DNA of 64,000 bases from Avena insularis (lineage: Eukaryota; Streptophyta; Magnoliopsida; Poales; Poaceae). The number at the start of each line of letters is the position of its first letter. The stretch's first letter is position 1. The stretch covers positions 238,230,292-238,294,291 of the forward strand of contig CM042687.1 in the NCBI GenBank assembly GCA_023614405.1, given 5' to 3'. The translations under genes were made by a program, and so were the position numbers. The notes under the pieces were generated by a model. That model saw nothing but the letters and a program-made list of their open reading frames with translations, made no database searches and was not told the DNA's origin. Below, piece after piece: positions 12,735 through 26,339 of this stretch.

Positions 12735-14322
12735 TTACATGGTAATATACCGAACACCCATGGCAGTTTGGTGCTGGTCATGTTTTGCCCTCGGGAGAGG
12801 TTTAGTCAACGGTTCCGCCACATTCAGATCTGTGTGTACTTTGCAAATCTTTATATCCCCATCTTGGATATGTTCTCGAATAGCGTGAAAACATAGCTTG
12901 ATATGCTTCAGCTTCTTGTGTGACCTTGGTTCTTGCGCATTGGCTATGGCGCCCATGTTATCACAGTAGATAGACATTGGGTCCAGCGCACTAGGAACCA
13001 CACCCAGCTCTGTAATGAACTCTTTCATCCATATCGCTTCTTGTGAAGCCTCCAAGCCCATGTATTCCGATTCAGTTGAAGATCTCGTCACAACGCTTTG
13101 CTTTGCACTCCTCCAGCTAACTGCTACACCATTCAAAATAAATACGTATCCAGATTGTGATTTAGAATCATCCGGATCAGTGTTCCAACTAGCATCGGTG
13201 TAACCATTAACAACGAGCTGTTCATCACCTCCATAAGAAAGAACCATATCCTTAGTTCTTCTCAAGTACTTAAGGATGTTTTTGATCACGTCCAATGATC
13301 CACTCCTGGATCACTTTGATATCTGCTAGTTAAACTAACAGCATATGCAATGTCGGGTCTAGTACATAGCATGGCATACATTAGAGATCCTATGGCTGAG
13401 GCATAGGGAGTCTTACTCATCCTTTCTCTATCTTCTGCCGATGTCGGACTTTGAGTTTTACTCAAGGTCGTATTGGGCAACATGGGCAAGAACCCTTTCT
13501 TGCTATCTTCCATTCCAAACCTCTTTAGAACTTTGTCCAAATATGTACTCTGTGACAATGATATTTGGCGTTTCGATCTATCTCTATAAATCTTTATGCC
13601 TAATATGTAAGCTGCTTCGCCAGATCCTTCATTGAAAAACTATTATTCAAATATTCCTTGACACTATTAAGAAGGTCTACATCATTCCCAATCAATAATA
13701 TGTCATCCACATATAGTATTAAGAATGCTACAGAGCTCCCACTCACTTTCTTGTAAATACAAGCTTCTCCATAAGTTTGTATAAAACCAAAACTTTTGAT
13801 CACCTTATCAAAACGTTGATTCCAACTTCGGGATGCTTGCTTCAATCCATAGATGGACCTTTGAAGTTTGCATACCTTGTTAGCATCTTTAGGATCGACA
13901 AAACCTTTGGGTTGCATCATATACAACTCTTCATCAATGTCTCCATTGAGGAATGCTGTTTTGACATCCATCTGCCATATCTCATAATCGTAATATGCAG
14001 CGATTGCTAACATAATCCTCACGGACTTTAGCTTCGCATCGGTGAGAAAGTCTCATTGTAGTCAACTCCTTGAATTTGTTGAAACCCTTTGCGACAAGTC
14101 GAGCTTTATAGGCGTAACATTACCATCAGATCTGTTTTCTTCTTGAAGATCCATTTGTTCTCGACGGCCTTCCGCCATCCAGAAGTCCACCAAAGTCCAT
14201 ACTTGGTTTTCGTACATGGATCCAATCTCGGATTTCATGGCTTCTTGCCATTTATTGGAATCTGGGCTCATCATTGCTTCCTCATATGTCTCGGTCATCG
14301 GTGTTGTCCACCAACATGACAC
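12735..14322 (-). pseudogene. pol: C1 reverse transcriptase and RNase H, frameshifted
   Basis: Successive overlapping frames carry Copia reverse transcriptase. WQMDVKTAFLNG and LKQASRSWNQRF precede the catalytic LYVDDILLIGND near 13690. RNase H follows with YTDASW, STESEYM and CDNMGAI, ending in LTKPLPR and a stop at 12735. At least three frame changes occur (near 14040, 13600 and 13290), so no continuous polyprotein can be made as read. The stop lies before the polypurine tract, unlike C2 and C3. Confidence 0.88.
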
Positions 14323-15830
14323 TCATAACGGATCATACCAATGGAGTGGTACGAGTTCTCGTTGACCTGCGAGGCTCAGAGTAACTTCAACCGAAGTTTC
14401 ATGATCATCATCATTAGCTTCCTCTCTTATTGGTGCAGGCACCACAGGAACTTCTTCCGGTGTTGCGCTACTCGCAATTTCGAGAGAAGGTTCGACAACC
14501 TCGTCGAGTTCTACTTTCCTTCCAGTCACTTCTTTCGAGAGAAATTCCTTCTCTAGAAAGGACCCATTCTTGGCAACGAAGATTTTGCCTTCGGATCTAT
14601 GATAGAAGGTATACCCAATAGTTTCCTTCGGGTATCCTATGAAGACGCATTTTTCCGCTTTGGGTTCAAGCTTGTCCGGCTGTAACTTCTTTACATAGGC
14701 TTCGCACCCCCAAACTTTAAGGAACGACAATCTAGGTTTCTTCCCAAACCATAATTCATACGGTGTCGTTTCAACAGATTTAGACGGTGCCCTATTTAAA
14801 GTGAATGCGGCTGTTTCTAATGCATAACCCCAAAATGATAGCGGTAAATCTGTAAGTGACATCATAGAATGAACCATATCTAAGAGAGTTCGATTACGAC
14901 GTTCAGACACACCATTACGCTGTGGTGTTCCCGGCGGTGTCAACTGCGAAAGTATTCCGCATTTCTTTAAATGCTCGCCAAACTCGTAACTCAGATATTC
15001 ACCTCCACGATCAGAACGTAGAAATTTAATCTTCTTGTTACGTTGATTCTCTACCTCACTTTGAAATTCCTTAAACTTCTCGAAAGTTTCGGACTTATGT
15101 TTCATGAAATAGATATACCCATATCTACTCAAGTCATCCGTGAAGGTAAGAACATAACGATAACCACCGCGTGATGCTACACTCATTGGACCGCACATAT
15201 CGGTATGTATGATTTCCAATAAGTCCGTAGCTCGCTCCATCATACCAGAAAATGGAGTCTTAGTCATTTTACCCATCAGACATGCTTCGCATCTATCAAG
15301 TGATTCGAAATCAAGTGATTCAAGAAGTCCATCGGAATGGAGTTTCTTCATACGCTTCACTCCAATGTGACCAAGACGATAGGTTACATATAGGTCGAGT
15401 TATCGCTCGATTTCAAACGTTTAGCCTCAATGTTATTAATATGTGTATTTCCACTATCGATATTCAATAAGAATAGACCATCTATCAAAGGTGCATGTGC
15501 ATAAAACATATTACTCATATAAATCGAACAACCATTATTCTCGGATTTAAACAAGTAACCGTCTCGCAATAAACAAGATCCCGATATAATGTTCATGCTT
15601 AACACATGCATCAAATAACAATTATTTAAGTATAAAACTAATCCCGATGGTAGATGAAGGGGTAGTGTGCCGACCGTGATCACATCAACCTTTGATCCGT
15701 TTCCAACGCGCATCGTCACCTCGTTCTTTGCTAGCTTCCGTTTATTCTGCAGCACCTGTTTCGAGTTACAAATATGAGCAACCGAACCAGTATCAAATAC
15801 CGTGCACTACTAAGTACTAGTGAGATACAC
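14323..15830 (-). pseudogene. pol: C1 protease, pre-integrase and integrase region
   Basis: The protease motif FDTGS is coded near 15800, followed by GNGSKVDV and the pre-integrase domain. One long frame (15360-14323) holds the zinc CX2C (CEACLMGK). It also holds the integrase core: HTDMCGP, then the catalytic SDRGGEYLS, then NGVSERRNRTLL with the Glu. The conserved CVFIGYP segment follows. The His pair of the zinc module is split by an indel near 15380. The C-terminal variable linker is shifted out of frame near 14370. Confidence 0.85.
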
Positions 15831-15880
15831 ATCAATAACATGTATATCATATATACCTTTCTTCTTGATGTTGCCATTCT

Positions 15881-16691
15881 TCAAATCCGCCAAGTACTTT
15901 GGGCAATTCCGCTTCCAAAGGACCTTCTCCCTTGCAAAGAAAAGCACTCAAGATCGGGCTTAGGTCCAGCCTTGGTCTTCTTCGTCGGCGTGGTAACTTT
16001 CTTACCACCCTTCTTGAAGTGTCCCTTCTGCTTAGACTTGCCTTTCTTGAATTTGGTGGTCTTATTGACCAACAACACTTGGTGCTCTTTCTTGATCTCC
16101 ACTTCTGCAGATTTCAACATGGCAAAGAGTTCTGGCAATGTCTTGTTCATGTTTTGCATGTTGTAGTTCATCACAAAGTTCTTGTAACTTGGTGGTAGTG
16201 ATTGGAGGACACGGTAAATCCCCAAAGCATTGGGAATCACAATACCCAAGCTTTGAAGTTGGTTTGTGTGCCCAGACATCTTAAGCACATGCTCACGACG
16301 AGCTGCCCTCTTCCATCTTGTAGTTAAAGAACTTTTCAGAAGCCTCATAGCTTTCAATTGCCGCATGAGTCTCAAAAATCAATTTGAGATCCTCGACAAT
16401 ATCATATGGGTCTGAATTCTCAAACCTTTTCTGAAGCTCCGATTCTAAACCATACAAGATAGCACATTGAACTGTGGAGTACTGAGTCTTCCGAGTGAGG
16501 TAAACATTCTTTACTTCATCGGTAGCAGTAGCTGCAGGTGGGTCACCCAGCGGTGCATCCAGCACATAGGTCAAATTACCAGCTGTGAGGACAATCCTCA
16601 AATTACGGAACCAATCCGCGAAGTTGCTTCCATTGTTTTTCAACTTTTCTTTCTCTAGGAACGCATTAAAATTGATGGTAGGGGCTGCCAT
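15881..16691 (-). pseudogene. gag: C1 gag, frameshifted
   Basis: The chosen start is the Met of MAAPTINFN at 16691-16689. The N-terminal capsid region (WFRNLRIVL) is in one frame to about 16300; the rest, including VLQSLPPSYKNFV and a Lys/Gly-rich linker, is in another. The zinc knuckle is degraded: only CFSLQG remains where CX2C is expected. It would package element RNA; as read it is inactive. Confidence 0.82.
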
Positions 16692-17880
16692 TGATCTACA
16701 ACATATTTGCAATAGTTTAGACTAAGTTTATGACAAATTGAGTTCAAATTAATATTAGAATTAATCTAGGTGAACTCCCACTCAAAACAATATCCCTCAC
16801 ATTGTTTTAGTGATCGCACGAACCAAATCCACCACATCAACACCGATCATCACGAGAGTTGATATAGTTTCAATGGCGAACAATCAACATGTTCATCATA
16901 TCTACTATATGATTCATGCTTTACCTTTCGGTGATCCGTGTTCCAAGACCATGTCTGTACATGCTAGGCTCGTCAAGATCAAACCTTAGTTTCTGCATGA
17001 GCAAATCTGGCTTGCTCATGTTGTATACACTTGCGGAATCTAACAGACCCGATCATCACGTGGTGCTTCGAAACAACAAGCTTTAGCAAAGGTGCTAACT
17101 AAGGGTGAACACTTTATGACTTGAAATTCATGTGCATGAGGGATCATCTTATAATGCTACCGTCGTCTACTAAGCAATACAAGATGCATAAAGGATTAAC
17201 ATCACATGCAATTCATAATATGTGATATGATATGGCCTTTCTTCTTTGTGCTTCCGATCTCCATCTTCTAGCACGAACATGATCTCCATCATCATCACCG
17301 GCATTGCATCAAGGTCAATGACGCTTCTCCATGGTTGTCGTCCACCGGCTTCAACTATTACAACTACTTTGAATAGACACGCGGGTCTTAACATAAATTA
17401 AAGACAACCATATGGCTCCTGCCGGTTGCCAACTTACAATAAGGAACATTGCATACATCAAATATAATCACAATCATGGCCATATCACATCACAGCACAC
17501 CCCTGCAAAACAAAGTTAGACGCCTCTACTTTCTTTGCATGTTTTACGTGGTTTGGGGCTTTCAATAAGTGTCGTTCTAACTTACGAACAAGAACCACAA
17601 CATTGATACTAGTATTGTTAATCACCCGTTGTAAATTGGATCTTAACTATGCTAGGAGAAACAGGCACCCGCAAAGCCACTTATGCAATACAAGTTGCAT
17701 GTCAAGCGTGGAGCAAGTCTCATGAACGATGTCATGTAAGGTTAGCCGGCGCTTCATCCCAACATCCGCAAGATGCAAAGTACACAAGAAGCAATCGACA
17801 ATAAAGCATCAACGCCCCACAATGACCATTGTGTTCTACTCGTCTGTGAGATCTACATATAGACACGTCTCGATACCCTT
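16692..17880 (-). other. C1 untranslated leader and primer site
   Basis: About 1.2 kb between the 5' LTR and gag with no credible gene. Next to the LTR (17867-17877) the reverse strand reads GGTATCGAGAC, resembling the Met-tRNA primer site but with one base missing. A TTGTAG lies four bases before the gag ATG. Confidence 0.7.
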
Positions 17881-19815
17881 TGTAGGGTTTCGTAGCATGG
17901 AAAACAAAAAAATTCTACCGCATACAAACAAACAAGCCAAGATCTATCTACTAGATTGTAGCAACGAGTCGATGGAATAACTCACCCTCGAAGATTCCAA
18001 AGTGTTTAACGAGAGCGGATTCTCGTGGGTGATGTAGTCGTACTCTTCCCGATCTCAAGATCGCGTAGACGATCCTTCGGGCGCTGCGTTAAACGGCGCT
18101 CCCTTGATCGGTCACACGTTCGGTACTCGATGAAGACCTTCCTCTCCTTGTTCTAGTAGGCAGCGGAGGTTGTAGCACTCTCCTCGCGATTCCTAAGGCT
18201 GGCGTGGTACCGGAAGTAGAGGGAAGATCTCGCAGGGCTTCGCCTTAAGCCGGAGCGAGTATGGTGGAGTATGAGAGAGTCCCTCAGTGTTCTAGGGTTT
18301 AGACATGCCGAGGAGGGGCTAGTGCCGGCGGCTAGGGTTTCACCTAGGTGGCGGCGGCGAGTGCCCTAGGGCCGGCGGCGGCTTGGAGGCGGCGGCGGCT
18401 TGGTACTAGGGTTTGGAGGAGAGGGTGTTGTGTGTCTCTAGGAGGGAGCCCTGCCCCTCCTTATATAGGTGGAGGGGACGGCCGCGCCAAGGGGAGGGAG
18501 AGGAGTACCTCCCCAACTCGGCTTGGAGGTGGGCCGCCGGTTGGAGGAGGGAACTCCTCCCCAACTCGGTTTCCCCTTCCTCCTCTTTTCCTCTTTCCAA
18601 ATTTAGCCGTTTGACTTTTCAATTTAGCTATTTGACTTTTCAAACTAGGATTTGAATTAATCCTTTATTTGGAACAGCGATGAAACTTAGTACATGATGC
18701 AATCATACCAACTTGATAAAACACATTCATGTACCCTTCCCCTCCGGAGTGCCGGACATTCCGGAACATTCTAGAACATTCCCGATGAAAACACCGAAAC
18801 CATTCCCCAACTTCGAAACGAGACTTTCCTTATATGAATCTTATCCTCCGGACCATTCCGGATCTCCTCGTGATATCCCTGATCCTATCCGGGACTTCGA
18901 ACAACATTCGGTCTCTTTCTCATCATTCCATAACTACTCAAACAACGTCGAATCCTTAAGTGTGTCTCCCTACGGTTCGTGAATTATGCGGACATGATCG
19001 AGACACTTCTCCGAACAATAACCAATAGAGGATTCTGGAAATTCATATGGCTCCCACATATTTCAACGATTACTTTGCGATTGAATGAACCACTTACATA
19101 TGATATCAATTTCCCTTTGTCTCACGATAGTTTACTTATCCGAGGTTATGATCGTCGGTATCTCTGCATACCTAGTTCAACCTCGTTACCGATAAGTACT
19201 CTTTTCTCGTTCCCATGATATGTGATCCCTTGTGAGCCAGTCACATGCTTGCAAGCTAATTGGATGACATTTCACCGAGAGGGCCCAGAGTATATCTATC
19301 CGTCATATGGATGGACAAATCCCACTCTTGATCCATGTGTTTCAACCAATACTTTCCGAACACTCAATGCCACCTTTATAGCCACCCAATTACGGTGTGG
19401 TGTTTGATGTCATCAAAGCATCCATCCGGTAAAGGTGATATGCATGATCTCATGGTCGAAGGAATCAGATTACTATGTATCAGAAAGCATATAGCAATTG
19501 AACTATTAAAATGACTTGATCTTTATGCTACGCTTATCTATAGGAGTATGTCCATCATAATAATTCTCCTAACGATATGATCTTGTTGTTAATAACATCT
19601 CAATGTTCATGATAGGGAAACCACAATCATCTATTAACCAACAAGCTAGTATTATATAGAGGCTTTACTAGGGACTTCAAACTAAGTTTACAAACCACAC
19701 AAGTATTAATGTTTCCTTGTTAATACTATTATAGCATGAATGTAAACATTTATCATAAACACAAAGATATAATAATAACTACATTTATTATTGCCTCTAG
19801 GGCATATCTCCAACA
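17881..19815 (-). mobile_element. C1 5' LTR
   Basis: A 1.935-kb partner of the left LTR with the same ends. Its reverse TATA box is at 18461-18468. The adjoining GATAA at 19816-19820 completes the target duplication. Confidence 0.93.
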
Positions 19816-21292
19816 GATAAGCTGTACAGAAGGACATACGAGTTCCCATAGCTTGTGGGAAACTTGCCCAGAACCTTGACGTGAACAAACTTCCACGGTC
19901 AGAGATGATTTTCTTCGGTACCCCATGAAGGACAACTATTCGAGAGATATATAAATCAGCCAACTGATTAGCAGTAATGCTCTTGCGAACAGGTAGGAAG
20001 TGAGCAACCTTGGACAGGTAGTCAACGATTACCCAGATGGCATCATTTCCTTTCTGAGTCTTAGGAAGACCAGTAATGAAATCCATACCAACTTCATCCC
20101 ATTTCCACTCAGGAATTTTATGTGGTTGCAGGAGACCAGCGGGTCTTTGGTGCTCAGCCTTGACGCAATGGCAAACGTCACATTCAGCAACGAAACGAGC
20201 GATATCTTTCTTCATACCAGACCACCAGAATCTTTGACGAAGATCACGATACATCTTGGTACCTCCAGGGTGGATAGAGTGAGGTGATTCATGAGCCTCT
20301 CGGAGAATTAAATACCTCAACTTTGTCCTTTTTGGCACTACCAGACGGTAACCAAAGTAGACGATACCTTGATTATCAATAGAGAAACACTTAGCAACCC
20401 CGCTAGCAATGTTCCCTTTAATTTTAGCAACTTCAAAATCATTCTTCTGAGCAAGCTTGATTTCATCCTCTGTAGAAGACTTCACTTCAAGAGTAGAAAG
20501 GAATCCATGAGGAACTACTTCAAGATTCAATCGAGCAAATTCCTCATGAAGAGAAGGTTGTGCTTGTTTGATCATCAGGGTGTTGCAATAAGATTTACGG
20601 CTCAACGCATCAACAACGACATTGGCTTTGCCAGGTTGATAGTTGAGACCCAAATCATAGTCCTTGATGAGTTCCAACCATCTTCTTTGCTTGAGATTCA
20701 GATCGGGTTGTGTGAAAAGATACTTCAGACTCTGATGATCCGAGTATAACTCGCAACGACTACCGAGAAGGTAATGTCGCCATTGCTTAAGAGCATGAAC
20801 AACAGCTGCAAGATCAAGATCATGAGTTGGGTAGTTGTTCTCATGTGGTTTTAGCTGACGGGAGGCATAAGCCACCACATTCCCATCTTGCATTAGCACA
20901 CATCCGAGACCTTGGTGAGAAGCATCACCGAAGACAACAAAGTCTTTGCTAGTGTCTAGGAGAACTAACACCGGAGCAGTGGTTAACTTGGTTTTCAACA
21001 TCTGAAAGCTTTCCTCAGCCTTATCAGACCATTCAAACTTCTTATCCTTCTTAAGAAGATCAGTCATTGGCTTTGCAATTATGGAGAAGTTCTTGATGAA
21101 TCGACGGTAATAACCAGCCATCCCGAGAAAGCTTCGGACATCCTTGATGGATTTAGGGGACTCCCAGTCGAGGATAGTTTGGACCTTATCGGGGATAATA
21201 GCAACCCCTTGAGCGAAAACAACATGACCAAGGAATATGAGCTCTTGTAACCAGAACTCACATTTGGAAAACTTGGCATAGAGACGATGTTC
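19816..21292 (-). pseudogene. pol: G reverse transcriptase end, RNase H and integrase N-terminal half
   Basis: Continuous frame downstream of the TGA at 21293. It begins with [14 protein letters not shown] (thumb of reverse transcriptase). RNase H follows with [19 protein letters not shown] and YSDHQSLKY. The integrase HHCC module ([10 protein letters not shown]...[11 protein letters not shown]) and the core Asp residues (GMDFITGLP and [11 protein letters not shown]) come next. It is cut at the C1 target duplication between the second Asp and the Glu, which lies at about 10760. Apart from the insertion this stretch is open. Confidence 0.9.
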
Positions 21293-23401
21293 TCAGAGTT
21301 TTGTCAGCACCAACCGAAGATGTTCAGCGTGCTTTTCTTCAGTCTTGGAATAAACCAGAATATCATCAATGTAGACCACAACGAACTTGTCAAGATACTC
21401 CATGAAGACAGAGTTCATAAGCCGAATAAAAGTGGTTGGAGAATTGGTAAGACCAAAGGACATGACTGTATACTCGTAAAGACCATAACGAGTGGTGAAA
21501 GTAGTCTTTGGAATATCTTCCTTACGGATCTTTATCTGGTGATACCCTGACCTTAAATCCATTTTGGAAAAGATAGTGGCACCACTTAACTGATCAAATA
21601 GATCATTGATCCTAGGGAGAGGATACTTGTTCTTGATAGTCACAGCATTGAGTGGGCGATAATCCACAATCAGACGCGGTATATTAGTATCCCGCTTCTT
21701 GACAAAGATGGTAGGACATCCCCAAGAAGATGTGCTGGGCTGAATATATTCCTTTTCTTCTAACTCATCTAATTGCTTCTTTAACTCCACAAGATCATGA
21801 GGAGGCATACGATAGGGTCTTTTAGAAACAGGAGCAGTTCCAAGAACTAACTCTATGACAAAATCCACACTTCGATCAGGTGGCATGCCAGGCAACTCCT
21901 CAGGAAAGACATCCGGAAACTCACAGACCACAGAAACATCTTGGATCTCTAATGGAGGTAAAACTTCAAGAGCATACAACTCTGCTTTAGGAATAGAAAC
22001 ATCTGAAGGAGATAGTGACCCTACGGTCCAATACTTGACTGTTATGCCAGCAGGACTAGTCAGAGTCACAGACTTGGTTGTACAATCGAGAATGGCTTGA
22101 TAACGGGTCAACCAGTCCATGCCCAAAATGATGTCCATGTCAGTTGACTTGAGGGCGATCAAAGAAGTGGGGAAAAGTTGAAATGCAACTTCAATTAGAT
22201 TCCCATGGATAACCAGGGTGGAACACCACCTAGAACCAGGAGACTGAACTAGCAGAGGAACAGATAACCCCTCAAAACTTATCCCATGCATTTGAGCAAA
22301 TGCTTGTGATAGAAATGAATGCGATGCTCCAGAATCAAACAAAACTTTAGCTAGAATTTGATTGATACAACGCGTACCCATGATGACGCTTGGATCTTCC
22401 TGAGCCTCCTCGGCAGAGATATGGTTCAGGCGTCCTTTTACAACACCTTGGTACTTATCATTCTTCTTTGCTGGTTGTGCCTTCTCAGCAGCACTCTTTT
22501 GAGGACACTCTCTTGCATAGTGGCCAGGCTGGCGACAATTGAAGCAGATAGTACCTGATCCAGTGCCAGCAGTAGGATAGTTTGATCCACCAACATTGTT
22601 TGGAGCAGTATTCCGACGAGGAGCATATCCAGAAGACCTTGGAGTATAAGGAGCACGTGGCACAACACTATAAGGCACGAATACACGACGCTTCTTATTA
22701 CCAGAACCAACCTTGTTGTACCCCTCCTGAGGACGCTTACGAGTTTCTTCATACTCCACTTTTCCACTCTCGGCCTTCATAGCCTTGTTGACAAGACCTT
22801 GGAAGTTACCAAAGTCCATTAGATGGGTGTCAAGATGAACCTCAGGATCCAGTACCTTGCGGAACAGAGCTTGCTTCTTAGCATCAGTGGAGACCTCTTC
22901 AGTAGCATAGCAGGCAAGACGATTGAAGTTGCGCTGGTAATCACACACGGAACCAGTGCCCTGCTTCAGCTTGAGGAACTCCTCTCTCTTTTGATCCATC
23001 AAACCCTCTGGAATATGGTAAGCTCAAAAGGCTTCAGTAAACTCTTGCCATGTAACAACATGTTGAGCTTCTTGCATAGCCAAGAAATTTTCCCACCAGG
23101 AGTTATCTGCTCCCTCCAGATGATAGGCAGCAAAAGTCACCCAATCAGCTTGAGCAACATGACCAAACTGAAGTTTGCGCTCCATGGTGTGAAGCCAGTA
23201 GTCATCATCAAGTGGCTCAGTGGAATAGCTGAAAACTGGCGGAGTGAGACATGTGAAGTCCTTGATACCAACTTGATTGTTCTGGAGTTGAGCAGTGTTG
23301 TGCTCAATCCTTTCAAGGAGCCTCATGTTGTCAACATGGTTGGTTTCATACATGGCCATGAGTTGAACTATGGATGGTGGTGGAGGAAGGTTGGAAGATT
23401 C
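21293..23401 (-). pseudogene. gag-pol: G gag (most), protease and reverse transcriptase
   Basis: Gag resumes after the C2/C3 insertion (PPPPS, then WLHTMERKLQFG and DNSWWENFL). It meets a TGA at 23024 and continues in the same frame ([14 protein letters not shown]). The zinc knuckle [14 protein letters not shown] near 22540 is canonical. Protease has [10 protein letters not shown] and IILGMDWL. Reverse transcriptase has [18 protein letters not shown] and the catalytic [12 protein letters not shown]. The frame ends at TGA 21293, where element H has an Arg codon. The first 20 codons of this gag lie at 51713-51772, beyond the insertion. Confidence 0.9.
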
Positions 23402-25118
23402 TGTTGGAATTATGCCCTAGAGGCAATAATAAAGATGTTATTATTATAATTCTTGTTCATGATAATGTTTATATTCCATGCTAGAATTGTATTAAGCGGA
23501 AACTTTAATACTTGTGTGGTTTGTGAACAACACCGTGTCCCTAGTACGCCTCTATGGACTAGCTCATTGATCAATGATGGTTAAGGTTTCCTAACCATGG
23601 ACATGAGTTGTCAATTGATAATGAGATCATATCATTGGGAGAATGATATGATGGACAGACCCAAACTAAGCGAAGCAATTAGATCGTGTCATCGTGTTCG
23701 TCTTTGCGAAGCTTTTCTTATGTCAAATATTGTATTCCTTAGACCATGAGATAATACAACTCCCTGGTATCGGAAGAAAGCTTTGAGGTCATCAAACGTC
23801 ATCCTATGAGAGGGTGATCATAAAGGTGTCTCTCAGGTGATCGGAAAGTATCTGTTGGGTTGTATGTATCGAGATGGGATTTGTCCCTCCCAAGTCGGAG
23901 AGATATACTTCAGGCCCACTCGGTAATCGATATCAACATCGCTTGCAAGCATGTGGTTAAGGAGTTAATCACAAAGTGATATCGGATTACGGAACGAGTA
24001 AAGTACTTGCTGTGAACGAGATTGAACTAGGTATGACGGTACCGACGATCAAATCTCGGGCAAGTAAAATATCGCGAGACGAAGGGAATATATATATGGG
24101 ATTGATTGAATCCTGGCATCATGGTTCATCCGATATGATCATCGATGAATGTGTGGGAGTCAATATGGGTTTCCAGACCCCGCAATTGATTATTGATAGA
24201 AGATCATGTCTGCATATTCTCGAACCCGCAGGGTCACACACTTAACGTGTCTCGACGCTAGGATAGATTGGATAATTGGTTTATGAGTTTTTGTTCGGAG
24301 TCTCGGATGGGATCCGGGACATCACGAGAGGTTCCGGAGTGGTCCGGAGAATAAGATTCATATAAGGCAGTGCAGTTTTTGGAGTTTGGAATTGTTCCGG
24401 GTTAATCGGTATTGTACCGGAAGCTTCTAAAACCTTCCGGAAGGGGACAAACGTGGCCCCACCTTCCGGGAGGGGGCATGGGCCTATGAGGGAGTGCCCT
24501 GGCCGCATTGGGCCAGGGGCACAAGGCCCCATAGGGTCCAGCCGGCCAAGGGGGTTTTTAACTCGAGATAGACCTTCTAGAAGGGGGGGTTTCCTTGCCC
24601 CCCACTCCTCCTCCTTTGGGGCCGCCGGTTTGGGCTTGGGGGAGGGGCTAGGGCTGCGCCCCCCCTCTATATAAAGAGGGGTGGGGGCGCACCACCCCCC
24701 ACACACCTTCCCCTCCAACCCTAGCCGCCCTGCTGCCCTCCTCTCTCCCTCCCGACAGCTTGTAGGCGAAGCCCTGCTGCAGAAATTCTCCACCAATTGC
24801 ACCACGCTGTCGCGTTGTAGATCCAACCCATCTCTCCACCATACTTGCTGGACCAAGGAAGGAGGAGACGTCAAGGTGCTGCACGTGTGCATCTCACGGA
24901 GGCACCGCCACTTGTGGTGCTAGATCGGATCGGATCGCGAGGAGGAGAAGCGAGTACGACTACATCACCCACGCCCGGCAAACGCCGTTGTAGCGAATCT
25001 TCAAGGGTATGAAGATCTAATCCAATCTCTCTCGTTGTTTGCATCTCCTAGATTAGATCTTGGCTTTCCTCTGTTTGCATCCGTAGAAAATTTTGATTTA
25101 CTATGCCGAAACCCTTCA
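23402..25118 (+). mobile_element. C2 5' LTR
   Basis: A 1.717-kb LTR from TGTTGGAATTATGCCC to ACCCTTCA. TATA box TATATAAA at 24668-24675, followed by an 80-codon frame (24681-24923) in the presumed leader. Confidence 0.93.
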
Positions 25119-26339
25119 AGGTATCGAGCTAGATCTATGCGTAGATGTGTTTCATCGAGAACGCAACATGGTTGTTGCGGGCGTTGATGTTTTATGTTGC
25201 AAGCCTCTTGTTTGTGTTCTTCTTATGACACGGGATAGTGAGATTGAAGCGGTCCAGGCCAACCTTACACGACGTCGTTCGCGTGACCGGCTCCGCACTT
25301 GACGTGTGGCTTGTTCCACACATGCGGCTGGTGGATGCCAGTTTCTCTCACTATAGTTGTCATGGGATTAACACCGGAGTTTGGCAACCATAATATCACC
25401 GTTGTGGCTTTCCGTAGGTAAGAATCGTTCTTAGCATCTACTCCCATAATCCACGTAAAACATGCAACAACAAAGTAGAGGCGTCTAACTTGTTTTTGCA
25501 GGGAGTGTTTTCTGTGATATGGTATGACCCAAGATGTGATGTGTATAATGTATGCGATGATCATGTTTTGTAATGTTTCACGACTTGCATGTCGATGAGT
25601 ACACAACCGGCAGGAGCCATATGGTTGTCTTTATAATTGTGTATGACCTGTGTGTCAACTTCTTATACGCCATGTAATAGTTTCACTTTATCGCTAAGTA
25701 GTTAGCAATAGTTGTAGTTGCTATTCGTGGTGGAGGCAATCATGGTGGAGTGATGGAGATCATGCCGGAACGCACAAGATGGAGATCATTGCGCGAAGAT
25801 TGGCTATATGATGTCACATAAAGTTATATGCATGTGATGTTTATCCTTTTATGTATCTTATTATGTTTAGATCGCGACGGTAGCATTATAAGATGATTCC
25901 TCACTTAAAGATCAAGATAAAAACTATGTTCTCCCCATGTATGCACCGTTGCGAAAGTTCGTCGTGTCCAAGCATCACATGATGATCGGGTGCTATAGAC
26001 TCTACGCTCACATACAACGGGTGCAAGCCAGTTTTGCACACGCGGAAATACTTGGGTCTACCTTGACGAGCCTAGCATGTACCGACATGGCCTCTGAACA
26101 CATGAACCGAAAGGTTAAGCATGAGTCATATGAATGATATGATCGATACTTCGTTGTCCACCATTGAAACCACATCTCTTCTCGTGAAGATCGGATTAGG
26201 TGTGGTGAATTTGGATCGTGTTCACTAAACAACTTGAGGGATGTTGAATTTAGTGGGAGTTCATCTAGTAATTTGATTAAAAGTTGAACTAGTTATCATG
26301 AACATAGTCTAATTTGTACTTGCAAATATTGTAGATCAC
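25119..26339 (+). other. C2 leader with altered primer site
   Basis: GGTATCGAGC (25120-25129) stands where GGTATCAGAGC is expected. The remaining 1.2 kb has no supported gene. AATATTGTAG, an acceptor-like sequence, ends a few bases before the gag ATG at 26340. Confidence 0.75.

Larger units (their letters stand above)
10772..19815 (-). mobile_element. Copia element C1 (Angela/BARE-like), nested in the G integrase
   Basis: A reverse element with two LTRs (10772-12700 and 17881-19815) and a 5.2-kb body. GATAA flanks it at 10767-10771 and 19816-19820. Order read leftwards: leader, gag, protease, integrase, reverse transcriptase, RNase H, which is the Copia order. The sense LTR end TGTTGGAGATATGCCCTAG is Angela-like. 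Numerous frameshifts break the polyprotein. Confidence 0.93.

Noticed and set aside
19706..19815. C-terminal tail of the G integrase frame reading into C1
   Set aside because: An artefact of the C1 LTR following the insertion point, not a natural protein end.
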